64,000 nucleotides of DNA from JAKEFM01 sp035695825 (lineage in GTDB: Bacteria; Planctomycetota; UBA1135; JAKEFM01). Position 1 is the stretch's first letter; each line of letters starts with the position of its first letter. The stretch spans positions 17,869 through 81,868 of the forward strand of contig DASRRH010000024.1 of the NCBI GenBank assembly GCA_035695825.1, read 5' to 3'. The position numbers and the translations under genes are program-made. The notes beneath the pieces are model-generated. The model made no database searches. It saw only the letters and a list, made by a program, of their open reading frames with translations, and had not been told where the DNA came from. Of this stretch, positions 50,072-58,553 are shown piece by piece.

Positions 50072-51436
50072 GTGCCCCGGCTCGCCGAGAGGGAAAGCCT
50101 CCGCGGAAGGTGCGCCCCGCTCCCTCCGGAGGCCACGCCGCTCGAGCTCTTCCGGCGCCTGACGCCGGAGGAGGGGCCTCTCTTCCTCGACAGCTCCGGG
50201 GGAAGCGAAGAGCTCGCGCGCTTCTCCTTCCTCGCGTGGGGAGCCGCTCCGCTCCTCGCCTTCCCTCCCGATCCCCACCGCGGGCGGGACCCGTTCGCGG
50301 CCCTCGAGCGCGCGGTGGCGCGGCGGCCGCTCCGGAGGGAGGGTCCCTTTCCTCCGATCGTCGCGATCGGCTGGCTCGGCTACGACCTCGGCCGCTGCGT
50401 GGAGCGGCTGCCGGCGCCCCCGCCGGAGAACCTCCGCCTCCCCGCGATGCGGTTCGCCTTTCCGCGCTTCTTCGTGGGCCTCGACGCGAAGGGGGGGGGG
50501 CCCGCCCTCCACGTCGCCGCCGAGAAGGGGCGGGAGGAGGCGGCCATCCGGAAGGCCCGCACGACGGTGGAGGAGGTCCTCCGGCGCCCGCTGGCGCTCA
50601 AGCCTTTCCGCCTCCCCGTCCCCCTGCGGAGCGATTTCACGGAGCGGGCCTACTGGGCCGCCGTCGAGCGCGCCCGCGCGCTCGTCGCCTCTGGGGACCT
50701 CTTCCAGGTGAATCTGTCCCAGCGCTTCGCGGGGCGCTTCGAGGGGAGCCCCCTCGCGCTCCACGAACGACTCCGCGCGAGCAACCCGAGCCCGTTTGGA
50801 GCCTGCCTCGTCGCGGGGGGGAGCGCCCTCCTCTCCTCCTCGCCGGAGCGGTTCCTCCGCCTCGAGGCCGGGCGCGTCGAGACCCGGCCGATCAAGGGGA
50901 CGCGCGCGCGGACGGGCGATCCGGGCCGGGACGCGCAAGCCCTCGAGGAGCTCGAGGCCGACGAGAAGGAGCGCGCCGAGCTGACGATGATCGTCGACGT
51001 CGAGCGCAACGACCTCGCGCGGGTGTGCGAGGCCGGATCCGTCCGCGTGCCGCGCCCCGCCGCGACGGAGGCCTACGCCCGGGTCTTCCACCGCGTCGCG
51101 ACCGTTGAGGGGAGGCTCCGCGCCGGCGCCGGCCTCGCCGACCTCCTCCGCGCGACGTTCCCGACCGGCTCGGTCACGGGAGCCCCGAAGATCCGGGCGA
51201 TGGAGGCGATCGCCGCGCTCGAGCGGACCGGGCGAGGGGTCTACACGGGAGCGATCGGCTGGATCGGCGGGGACGGCTCCCTCGACCTCTCCGTCGCGAT
51301 CCGCACCCTCTCCCTCCGGGGAGGCCGCCTCGCCTATCGCGTCGGAGGAGGCATCGTGTACGACTCCGATCCGCGCGCCGAGTACGAGGAGACGCTCGCC
51401 AAGGGACGCGCGATCGAGGAGGCGCTCGCGCCGTGA
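50072..51436 (+). CDS. pabB: Aminodeoxychorismate synthase component I
   Basis: Converts chorismate and ammonia to 4-amino-4-deoxychorismate, the first step to p-aminobenzoate and folate. 454 residues from GTG 50072. The PIKGT motif (about 273-277), with Lys where anthranilate synthase has Ala, marks it as PabB rather than TrpE. Other family segments: FSFLAWG, SSSPERFLRLEAGRVETRP, ELTMIVDVERNDL, FPTGSVTGAPKIRAMEAI, YTGAIGWIG. Coupled by GTGA to pabC; the glutaminase partner PabA is not in the window. Confidence 0.9.
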   Translation: MPRLAERESLRGRCAPLPPEATPLELFRRLTPEEGPLFLDSSGGSEELARFSFLAWGAAPLLAFPPDPHRGRDPFAALERAVARRPLRREGPFPPIVAIGWLGYDLGRCVERLPAPPPENLRLPAMRFAFPRFFVGLDAKGGGPALHVAAEKGREEAAIRKARTTVEEVLRRPLALKPFRLPVPLRSDFTERAYWAAVERARALVASGDLFQVNLSQRFAGRFEGSPLALHERLRASNPSPFGACLVAGGSALLSSSPERFLRLEAGRVETRPIKGTRARTGDPGRDAQALEELEADEKERAELTMIVDVERNDLARVCEAGSVRVPRPAATEAYARVFHRVATVEGRLRAGAGLADLLRATFPTGSVTGAPKIRAMEAIAALERTGRGVYTGAIGWIGGDGSLDLSVAIRTLSLRGGRLAYRVGGGIVYDSDPRAEYEETLAKGRAIEEALAP

Positions 51437-52278
51437 GCGGGACCCCGGTCTATCCCGCCTCCGTCAACGGGCGGATCCTCCCGGAGGAGGAGGCGGGCAT
51501 CGCGCCGGGCGACGAGGGGCTGCTCCTCGGGCTCGGCGTCTTCGAGACCCTCGCCGTCGAGTCGGGGGTCCCGCTCTTCCTCGAAGAGCACCTCGTCCGG
51601 ATGGCGGAGGGGGGAAGGGCCCTCGGGCTCCGCCCCACCTCCGTCGACCCGGAGGCGGCCGTGCGGGACTACCTCGGCGAGACGGGCGCGCAGCGGGCGG
51701 CGCTCCGGATCACCTGGACGCGGGGGCCCGCCCGGGCGGGCTCCGCCCTCGTCCTCACCGCGCGCGACCTGCCGGCCGCTCCGGCCGAGGTGTCCCTCGC
51801 GATCGCCCCGTACCGAAAGGATGCGGGCGATCCCCTCGAGCGGGTGAAGACGGTCAGCCGGGCGCGCGCGGCGCTCGCCCGGGAGAGGGCGCTCGCGCGC
51901 GGGGCCTTCGACGCCCTCGTGGCGACGACGGAGGGGGACTTCGCGGAGGGCACGGTCTGCAACCTCTTCGTCGCCCTCCAGGGTTCCTTGCGAACGCCTC
52001 CCCCCGAGAGGGGGGTCCTCCCGGGGACGGTTCGGAAGATCCTGCTCGCGAGCCTCCCGCTCCCGGTCCGGGAGGAGAGGGTGCGGGGCGAGGACCTCGC
52101 GGTCGCCGAGGAGGCCTTCGTGACGAACTCCCTCGTCGGCGTCCTCCCCGTCGCCGCCGTCGAGGGCTTCCCCCGGCCGCTCCCCGGCGCGAAGGGGCGC
52201 CTCGCGGGGACCGCCGCCGGGGTCTACCGCGCCGCCGTCGAGCGCTACGTACGGGAGCGGACGGGCGCGGCCCTATAA
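51433..52278 (+). CDS. pabC: Aminodeoxychorismate lyase, class IV aminotransferase
   Basis: PLP enzyme that releases p-aminobenzoate from the PabB product. 281 residues, GTG 51433 overlapping the pabB stop. The PLP lysine is Lys139 in RVKTVSRA, and the phosphate-binding segment is EGDFAEGTVCNLF. Class IV members also include branched-chain and D-amino-acid aminotransferases; the position after pabB decides for PabC. Confidence 0.88.
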   Translation: MSGTPVYPASVNGRILPEEEAGIAPGDEGLLLGLGVFETLAVESGVPLFLEEHLVRMAEGGRALGLRPTSVDPEAAVRDYLGETGAQRAALRITWTRGPARAGSALVLTARDLPAAPAEVSLAIAPYRKDAGDPLERVKTVSRARAALARERALARGAFDALVATTEGDFAEGTVCNLFVALQGSLRTPPPERGVLPGTVRKILLASLPLPVREERVRGEDLAVAEEAFVTNSLVGVLPVAAVEGFPRPLPGAKGRLAGTAAGVYRAAVERYVRERTGAAL

Positions 52279-52279
52279 T
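52274..52279 (+). promoter_or_regulatory. TATAAT -10 box before the HEAT-repeat gene
   Basis: Perfect TATAAT overlapping the pabC stop codon, 31 bases before the next ATG. The -35 region is poor, so strength is uncertain. Confidence 0.45.
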
Positions 52280-52309
52280 CCGCCGGACTCCGAGCGAAGG
52301 TCCTTCCCG

Positions 52310-53059
52310 ATGAATCCCCTCCCCGCGATCGCGCTCCCCCTCTTCCTCCTCCTCCCGCAGGGAGGGGCCGCCCCGCCGAAGGACGACGATCCCGTGGTGG
52401 CGGAGGCGATCGAGGCGCTGAAGAAGGCAGTCAAGGGGAAGGACGACGCCGCCGCGATCGGCGTGATCGACCAGCTCACGCAGAAGGCGAAGGGTGCCGG
52501 ACCGAAGGACCGCGGGAAGATCGCCTCCGGCGTCGCCTCTTCCTTCGACGCCGTCCGGGTCCCCGTCGAGGGACAGAACAAGTCGGAAACCTTCCGCCTC
52601 TACGTCGCTGCGGCCGTCTCCCTCGGCACGATGAAGGACGAGGGGGTGAAGCCCCTCCTCGGCGCGGTCGACAACCGCCGCTTCCGCCACGAGGTCGAGT
52701 TGCGCGCCGCTATGGTCGAGGCCGTGGGGGCGACGAAGTCCCCCGCCGCGGTCAAGCCGCTCCTCGACCTCCTCGACGACAAGGACTACCCGATCATCAT
52801 CGCGGCCGCCCACGCCCTCGCGAACTACCACGACGCGAAGGAGCCGGACCGCAAGCGGGTCGCCGAGGTGCTCGTGAAGCAGCTCGAGTCCGCCCACGGC
52901 CAGGCCGAGCAGAACGCGAACGAGGGAGAGGCGCGCCGCAAGTACGACGCGGTCGGCCCCTCCTTCATGGACGCCCTCGCCAAGGTGACCGGAGAGGAGA
53001 TCCGCCAGCCCCAGGCGTGGGTGAAGTGGTGGAACGACAACAAGAAGAAGAAGTGGTAG
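52310..53059 (+). CDS. Secreted HEAT-repeat protein
   Basis: 249 residues. Hydrophobic N-terminus (LPAIALPLFLLLPQ) as signal peptide. Helical repeats with the HEAT pattern (GTMKDEGVKPLLGAVDNRRFRHEVELRAAMVEAVGATKSPAAVKPLLDLLDDKDYPIIIAAAHALANYHD). It ends in a Trp/Lys-rich segment (WVKWWNDNKKKKW) that is characteristic of this type in Planctomycetota. Protein-protein interaction is the expected role. Coupled to the next gene by overlap. Confidence 0.75.
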   Translation: MNPLPAIALPLFLLLPQGGAAPPKDDDPVVAEAIEALKKAVKGKDDAAAIGVIDQLTQKAKGAGPKDRGKIASGVASSFDAVRVPVEGQNKSETFRLYVAAAVSLGTMKDEGVKPLLGAVDNRRFRHEVELRAAMVEAVGATKSPAAVKPLLDLLDDKDYPIIIAAAHALANYHDAKEPDRKRVAEVLVKQLESAHGQAEQNANEGEARRKYDAVGPSFMDALAKVTGEEIRQPQAWVKWWNDNKKKKW

Positions 53060-53736
53060 GCCGGGGGTTGGCCCGCCGCGGCGCCCGATTCTCCGGATCG
53101 CTCCTCCTCGTCCCGACGGCCGCGCTCCTCGCCCTGGCGGAAGGAGCCCCCGGCTGCGGTAGGGGGTCCCGCGCCTCCTCGGCCGATCCGCCGGGGCAGC
53201 CCGCGCGCGAGCGGATCACGGTCCTGCTCGGGGCGGCAGGGGGGCTGCACTTCGCTCTCGCCCCGCTCGATCCGGAGGCCGGCCGCGCGCGACGCGACGG
53301 GGAAGCGCTCGCGAAGCGCTTCTCCCTCCCCGGCGCGGGGCTCGCCCGGCTCCACGTCCTGCGTTTCGAGGGGGAGGCGGCGGAGTTCGACCCGAAGGAA
53401 GTCGTGGTGCGCGCCGTCTCCGAGGAGGGGGAGGAGGTCACCCTCCGCCCGCTCGTCACGTTCCGCGCGCCCCAGGCTCCGCGCGACGCCCTCGTCTTCC
53501 GGGCCCTCGCGGGCCCTCCCGAGCGCTCTCCCCTTCCCCCGGGAAGTTGGCTCCCCCTGGTGGTCGTCGTGCCCGGGGTGCGCGACCCCGAGCGCTTCCG
53601 CAGCGCGGAGGTGGCGGGGGCGATGCTCGAGTCCGTCCCCGTCGACCTGGAGGAGTGGAAGGGCTTCCTCGCCGCGCCGAAGGAGGAATTCTTCCGGCGG
53701 GCCCTCCACGCCGCGACGGCCCCCTCGCGCCGCTGA
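53053..53736 (+). CDS. Hypothetical exported protein
   Basis: 227 residues from GTG 53053 (overlaps the previous stop); TTG 53068 is an alternative. Hydrophobic segment LLLVPTAALLALA near residues 17-31 followed by a Cys that could be lipid-modified, though the lipobox is poor. The rest is strand-rich (VLRFEGEAAEF... PPGSWLPLVVVVPGV). No family recognised. Confidence 0.55.
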   Translation: MVGRGLARRGARFSGSLLLVPTAALLALAEGAPGCGRGSRASSADPPGQPARERITVLLGAAGGLHFALAPLDPEAGRARRDGEALAKRFSLPGAGLARLHVLRFEGEAAEFDPKEVVVRAVSEEGEEVTLRPLVTFRAPQAPRDALVFRALAGPPERSPLPPGSWLPLVVVVPGVRDPERFRSAEVAGAMLESVPVDLEEWKGFLAAPKEEFFRRALHAATAPSRR

Positions 53737-53743
53737 CGACGGC

Positions 53744-53772
53744 TTGACCGCCCCGGCGGGGGCGCTCATCCT
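53744..53772 (+). promoter_or_regulatory. Candidate promoter of the rny-xseA transcript
   Basis: TTGACC (53744-53749), 17-base spacer, CATCCT (53767-53772). The 338 bases from 53737 to 54074 hold no gene; this is the only promoter-like signal, giving a 300-base leader. Confidence 0.4.
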
Positions 53773-54074
53773 GTTCGGCGCTTCGAGTTTCGATTGAAAC
53801 CCGACCTGCGCCGATCCGCCTCGAGCGGGCCATCCCCTCGGATGGGGGACCGCGAGAGGCGTTCATGCCGTAGGGTCCCGCGTGGGGACCGCGTTCCGGG
53901 GAGTTCGAAGATTCTGGCCGCGGCGGGCTTGGCGCCGCAGCACGCTCGGTCGACCGTCGGGCCGCCGGGGGCGGCCCCTCCCCCGACCGGCTGAGCCTCC
54001 GCTCCCCTCCGTCTGCACCGCCCGCCCGGCCGGGCGGTCTGCGGCGACCGGTTCCGGTCGGAAGGAGCAGGTCC

Positions 54075-55634
54075 GTGGAACCGACGTTCATCCTCATCGG
54101 CCTCGCCGGGGCGGCGCTCGGCGGCGCGGCGGGAGCGCTCCTCGCGACCCGGCGCGAACGGAGGGCCGTCGGCGGCGCGAGGCGGAGAGGGGAGGAGATC
54201 CTCCGGCAAGCGGAGGAGCAGGCGGCGCGCCGATCGCAGGAGGCGGAGCTCCGGCAGCGCGACGAGGCGGCGCGGCGGCGGGAGGCGGCGGACCAGGAGA
54301 CGGAGGAGAGGCGGCGGGATCTCCGGGAGGAGGGGAAGCGCGTCGAGCGGCGCGCCCAGGGCCTCGACGACCGCCTCGACCTCCTGACCCGGAAGGAGCG
54401 GACCCTCGAGGACCGGGACCGCTCCCTCCAGTCGCGCGAGGGGGGAATCCGCGCGCGGGAGGAGGAGCTCGCCCGCGTGCTCGCCAAGGAGACGGAGCGG
54501 CTCGAGCAGATCGCGGGCCTCCACCGGGAGGAGGCGACGAGCCTCCTCCTCGAGCGGCTCGAGGCGGAGAACGAGCGGGTGATCGCGGAGCGGCTCGAGC
54601 GGGCGCAGACCCGCCTCAAGGAAGAGGAGACGCGGCTCGCCCAGCGCGTCCTCTCGATCGCGATCCAGAGGATGAGCGTCTCCCACGCCCAGGAGACGAC
54701 CGTCTACGCCGTCGAGATCCCGAACGACGACATGAAGGGGCGCCTCATCGGCCGCGAGGGGCGCAACGTCCGGGCCTTCGAACGGGAGACGGGGGTCGAC
54801 CTCATCGTCGACGACACCCCCGGCGTCGTCGTGATCTCCTCGTTCGACCCGGTCCGGCGGGAGGTCGCGCGCCGCGCCCTCGAGAAGCTGATCGCCGACG
54901 GCCGCGTCCACCCGAGCCGCGTCGAGGAGGTCGTCGCGGAGACCCGCTCCGAGGTCGAGGCGGGGATCGAGGAGACGGGGCGCCGCACGCTCCACGACCT
55001 CGAGATCCACGGCCTCCATCCGAAGCTCCTCCACCTCCTCGGCCGGCTCAAGTTTCGGACCTCGTACGGCCAGAACGTGCTCCTCCACTCGGTCGAGTGC
55101 GCCTACCTCTGCGGGGGCATGGCCGCCGAGCTCGGCCTCGACCCGAACGTGGCGAAGCGCTGCGGCCTCCTCCACGACATCGGGAAGGCGGTGAGCCACG
55201 AGATCGAGGGGGGGCACGCGGGCATCGGGGCGGACTTCGCACGGCGCCACGGGGAGAACCGGCTCGTCGTGAACGCGATCGCGGCCCACCACGAGGAGGT
55301 CCCCTACGAGAGCCCCTACGCGGTCCTGACCCAGGTCGGCGACGCGATCTCCGCTTCGCGCCCCGGCGCGCGACGCGACTCCCTCGAGCGCTACCTGAAA
55401 CGCATGCAGGCCCTCGAGGAGGTGGCCGGCTCCTTTCCCGGCGTCGAGCAGGTCTACGCGGTGCAGGCGGGCCGCGAGGTGCGCGTCCTCGTCAACTCCG
55501 GACGCGTCGACGACGCCGCCGCCGTCCGCGTCGCCCGCGACATCGCCAAGCGCGTCTCCGAGGAGCTCGAGTTCCCGGGCGAGATCAAGGTCACGGTGCT
55601 CCGCGAGACGAAGGTCGTCGAGATCGCGCGGTGA
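54075..55634 (+). CDS. rny: Ribonuclease Y
   Basis: Membrane-anchored endoribonuclease starting mRNA decay. 519 residues from GTG 54075 after GGAAGGAG. Domains in order: N-terminal membrane helix (FILIGLAGAALGGAAGALLA), long coiled coil (about 25-190), KH domain (VYAVEIPNDDMKGRLIGREGRNVRAFERETGVDLIVDD, about 212-270) and HD domain with HSVECA and LLHDIGKA (about 365) and AHHEE. All catalytic residues are present. Coupled to xseA by GTGA. Confidence 0.95.
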   Translation: MEPTFILIGLAGAALGGAAGALLATRRERRAVGGARRRGEEILRQAEEQAARRSQEAELRQRDEAARRREAADQETEERRRDLREEGKRVERRAQGLDDRLDLLTRKERTLEDRDRSLQSREGGIRAREEELARVLAKETERLEQIAGLHREEATSLLLERLEAENERVIAERLERAQTRLKEEETRLAQRVLSIAIQRMSVSHAQETTVYAVEIPNDDMKGRLIGREGRNVRAFERETGVDLIVDDTPGVVVISSFDPVRREVARRALEKLIADGRVHPSRVEEVVAETRSEVEAGIEETGRRTLHDLEIHGLHPKLLHLLGRLKFRTSYGQNVLLHSVECAYLCGGMAAELGLDPNVAKRCGLLHDIGKAVSHEIEGGHAGIGADFARRHGENRLVVNAIAAHHEEVPYESPYAVLTQVGDAISASRPGARRDSLERYLKRMQALEEVAGSFPGVEQVYAVQAGREVRVLVNSGRVDDAAAVRVARDIAKRVSEELEFPGEIKVTVLRETKVVEIAR

Positions 55635-57097
55635 AGCGGCCGGGGGGGGAGGAGGAGGGAGGCCTCTTCGCGCCGCGGAGAGATCCGTCCGCGCCGGAGG
55701 GGGTCCGGATCTTCACCGTCACGGAGCTCACCCTCGCGCTGAAGGACCTCCTCGAGGACGCCTACCCGGACCTCTGGGTCGAGGGGGAGGTGACGAACCT
55801 CTCGCGCCCCGCCTCGGGCCATCTCTACTTCTCCCTCAAGGACGAGGGGGCGGAGGTCGGGGCGGTGCTGTGGCGGACGCAGCTCCGCGCCCTGCGGTTC
55901 GACCTCGAGACCGGGATGGCCGTCCTCGTCCACGGGCGCCTCGACCTCTACGCGCCGCGCGGCCAGTACAAGGTCGTCGTCGACCGGATCGAGCCGAAGG
56001 GGATCGGCGCGCTCCAGATCCGCTTCGAGCAGCTGCGGAAGAGGCTCGAGGCCGAGGGGCTCTTCGCGGCCGATCGGAAGCGCTCGATCCCGTTCCTCCC
56101 TCGGCGGATCGGGATCGTCACCGCCCCCCGCGCCGCCGCGATCCGCGATCTCCTCCACACGATCTTCGAGCGCTTCCCGCGCGCTTCGGTCCTGATCCGG
56201 CCCGCGAAGGTCCAAGGGGAGGGGGCGGCCGAGGACTGCGCGGCGGGCTTGCGCGAGCTCGCCGAGGGGCGCCAAGTCGACGTGATCGTCCTCACCCGGG
56301 GCGGGGGCTCCCTGGAAGACCTCTGGGCCTTCAACGAGGAGGTCCTCGTCCGCGCCGTCGTCGCATGTCCGGTCCCCGTCGTCTCCGCGATCGGGCACGA
56401 GATCGACTTCACGCTCTGCGACTTCGCGGCCGACCTCCGGGCGAAGACGCCGACGGAGGCGGGGGTCCTCGTCGTCCCCGACCTCGCGGAGCTCGAGGAG
56501 CGCCTCGCGCAGGACGCCCGCCGTCTGCGGGAGGGGCTGGCGGGACGGGTCCGGGAACTGCGCGAGCGGATCGAGGGGCTGCGCAACCACTGGGTCTTTC
56601 GCCGTCCGCAGGCGCGCCTGGAGCTCCACGCGCAAGCCCTCGACGCGCGGATCGACGCCCTCGCCCGCGCGATGGACGCCCTCCTCTCCGGCGCGCGCCA
56701 CCGCGCGGCCGACCTCGGCCGGCGCCTCGAGGCCTCGCGCCCCCAGGCGCGGCTCGCACGGGACGGAGAGCGGCTGCGCGCGGTCGCGGGGAGGCTCGAG
56801 ACATGTCTCGGCGTGCGCCTCCGCTCCGCGCAGGAGCGCTACGAGCGCGCCGTCGACCGGCTCGAGTCGCGCTCTCCCGTCGCGATTCTCGCGCGCGGCT
56901 ACAGCCTGACGCGGGTCGTGGGCGAGCGCGGGTTCGTCGTGGACGCCTCGCGTCTGAAGGTCGGCGACCTCATCGAGACGACCTACCACCGGGGTCGGAG
57001 CGTGTCCCGGGTGGAGGAGGCGGCAGGCGACGGACGTTCCGGTCCCGCCGCCGGTCGCGATTCGAAGGGGACAGAGACGCGCGACGCCGCAGGGTGA
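55631..57097 (+). CDS. xseA: Exodeoxyribonuclease VII large subunit
   Basis: Degrades single-stranded DNA with XseB. 488 residues from GTG 55631. OB fold (TVTELTLALKDLLEDAYPDLWVEGEVTNLSRPASGHLYFSLKD), catalytic domain (LPRRIGIVTAPRAAAIRDLLHTI, VLTRGGGSLEDLWAFNEE, SAIGHEIDFTLCDFAADLRAKTPTEA), then a long coiled coil and the end SPVAILARGYSLTRV. Followed by a 245-base gap before xseB. The first 20 residues are extra compared with most members. Confidence 0.94.
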   Translation: MKRPGGEEEGGLFAPRRDPSAPEGVRIFTVTELTLALKDLLEDAYPDLWVEGEVTNLSRPASGHLYFSLKDEGAEVGAVLWRTQLRALRFDLETGMAVLVHGRLDLYAPRGQYKVVVDRIEPKGIGALQIRFEQLRKRLEAEGLFAADRKRSIPFLPRRIGIVTAPRAAAIRDLLHTIFERFPRASVLIRPAKVQGEGAAEDCAAGLRELAEGRQVDVIVLTRGGGSLEDLWAFNEEVLVRAVVACPVPVVSAIGHEIDFTLCDFAADLRAKTPTEAGVLVVPDLAELEERLAQDARRLREGLAGRVRELRERIEGLRNHWVFRRPQARLELHAQALDARIDALARAMDALLSGARHRAADLGRRLEASRPQARLARDGERLRAVAGRLETCLGVRLRSAQERYERAVDRLESRSPVAILARGYSLTRVVGERGFVVDASRLKVGDLIETTYHRGRSVSRVEEAAGDGRSGPAAGRDSKGTETRDAAG

Positions 57098-57342
57098 GCC
57101 GCGCGAGCGTCCCCGTCCCGCCCGCCGCGCCGCAGCGAGCGAGGGCCTCCAAGCCCGCCGCGTGAGCGAGAGCGGGAACGGCACCGCGGTCGGTGACCGA
57201 ACCCCGCGCGACTCATTCCCTGACCGAATCGTCCACCGCGGGCACCTGCGGCCTGCTACGGGGAAGGGCGAACCAGAGCGGGGTTGGCGCGAGGGACCTC
57301 CTGCGCTCGGGTCCGTCGAGATGAGGAGCCCCGGCCAGTAGG

Positions 57343-57657
57343 ATGGCCCCCCGACCTGCCTTGCCCCCGAAAGCCAAGCCGGCCCCGGCCTCCTCCGCCG
57401 ACGGGAAGCCCCGCACCTTCGAGGAGAACCTCGAGGACCTCGAGGGGGTCGTGGCCGAGCTCGAGAAGGGGGATCTCCCCCTCGAGGAGTCGATCGAGCG
57501 CTACCGGAAGGGCCTTGCCTCGCTCCGTGCCTGCTACGAGATCCTCCAGAAGGCTCAGCGCCAGGTTGAGGAGCTCACCAGGGACGTCCGGGGCGCGCTC
57601 GCGACCCGGCCGTTCGAGGCCCCGGAGACGGGGGGGCCGGCGGACGCGGGCGGCTGA
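57343..57657 (+). CDS. xseB: Exodeoxyribonuclease VII small subunit
   Basis: 104 residues, ATG 57343. The conserved core FEENLEDLEGVVAELEKGDLPLEESIERYRKGLASLRACYEIL (about 26-68) is typical; both ends are longer than usual. XseB subunits bind the XseA coiled coil. Its stop overlaps the ispA start (TGATG), placing it in the isoprenoid run. Confidence 0.93.
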   Translation: MAPRPALPPKAKPAPASSADGKPRTFEENLEDLEGVVAELEKGDLPLEESIERYRKGLASLRACYEILQKAQRQVEELTRDVRGALATRPFEAPETGGPADAGG

Positions 57658-58553
57658 TGCGGAGGGGAGGGCCGGATGACCTTGAGGCGTACGTCGCCCG
57701 CGCGAAGCGGATGGTCGATCGCGAGCTCGACCGGCGACTCCCCCGGCTCGAGGAGGAGCCGCGGCGCCTCCACCGCGCGATGCGGTACGCCGTCTTCCCC
57801 GGCGGGAAGCGCCTGCGCCCGGCCCTCGCCCTCCTCGGCTGCGAGGCCTTCGGCGGGAAGGCGGGGGATGCCCTCCCGGCGGCCGCCGCGATTGAGATGG
57901 TCCACACCTACTCGCTGATCCACGACGACCTCCCCTGCATGGACAACGACGACTTCCGGCGGGGGAGGCCGACCTGCCACCGGGTCTTTGGGGAGGCGAT
58001 GGCGGTCCTGGCCGGGGACGCGCTTCACACGGCGGCCTTCCGCGCGCTGGGGTCCACGCCCCGGAGGGAGAGGATCCCGCTCCTCGTCGAGACCCTCGCG
58101 CGGGCCGCGGGCTCGGAAGGAATGGTGGGGGGGCAGGTCGACGACCTCGCGGCCGAGGGGGCTCGCCCGAGCCTGCGCCGCGTCCGCTCGATCCACGCGC
58201 GCAAGACCGCGGCCCTGATCGCCGCGAGCGTCGAGTGCGGGGCGATCTGCGCGGGGGCTTCCGACCCGGCGCGGAGGAAGGCGGCCGCGTTCGGGCGAAC
58301 GCTCGGCCTCTCCTTTCAGATCGCGGACGACGTCCTCGACGTCGTCGGGACGCGCCGAGGCCTCGGCAAGACCCCGGGGAAGGACGCCCGCGCGAAGAAG
58401 ATGACCTACCCCTCCTGCGTCGGGCTCGAGCGCTCGAGGACCGCGGCACGGACCCTCGCCGCCCGCGCCGCGCGCGAGGCGCGCGCGCTTCCCCCGCGCC
58501 GGCGCGACCTCCTCGTCGCGCTCGCCCGGTTCGTCGGGGAGCGGAGCTCCTGA
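57657..58553 (+). CDS. ispA: Polyprenyl (farnesyl or geranylgeranyl) diphosphate synthase
   Basis: Condenses isopentenyl diphosphate with allylic diphosphates. 298 residues. First Asp-rich motif DDLPCMDNDD (about 89-98), second FQIADDVLD (about 221-229), and the RLRP segment (GGKRLRPAL). The residues before the first motif (Tyr-Ser-Leu-Ile-His) suggest a short product, farnesyl or geranylgeranyl, not decided. Overlaps xseB (TGATG) and dxs. Confidence 0.92.
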   Translation: MRRGGPDDLEAYVARAKRMVDRELDRRLPRLEEEPRRLHRAMRYAVFPGGKRLRPALALLGCEAFGGKAGDALPAAAAIEMVHTYSLIHDDLPCMDNDDFRRGRPTCHRVFGEAMAVLAGDALHTAAFRALGSTPRRERIPLLVETLARAAGSEGMVGGQVDDLAAEGARPSLRRVRSIHARKTAALIAASVECGAICAGASDPARRKAAAFGRTLGLSFQIADDVLDVVGTRRGLGKTPGKDARAKKMTYPSCVGLERSRTAARTLAARAAREARALPPRRRDLLVALARFVGERSS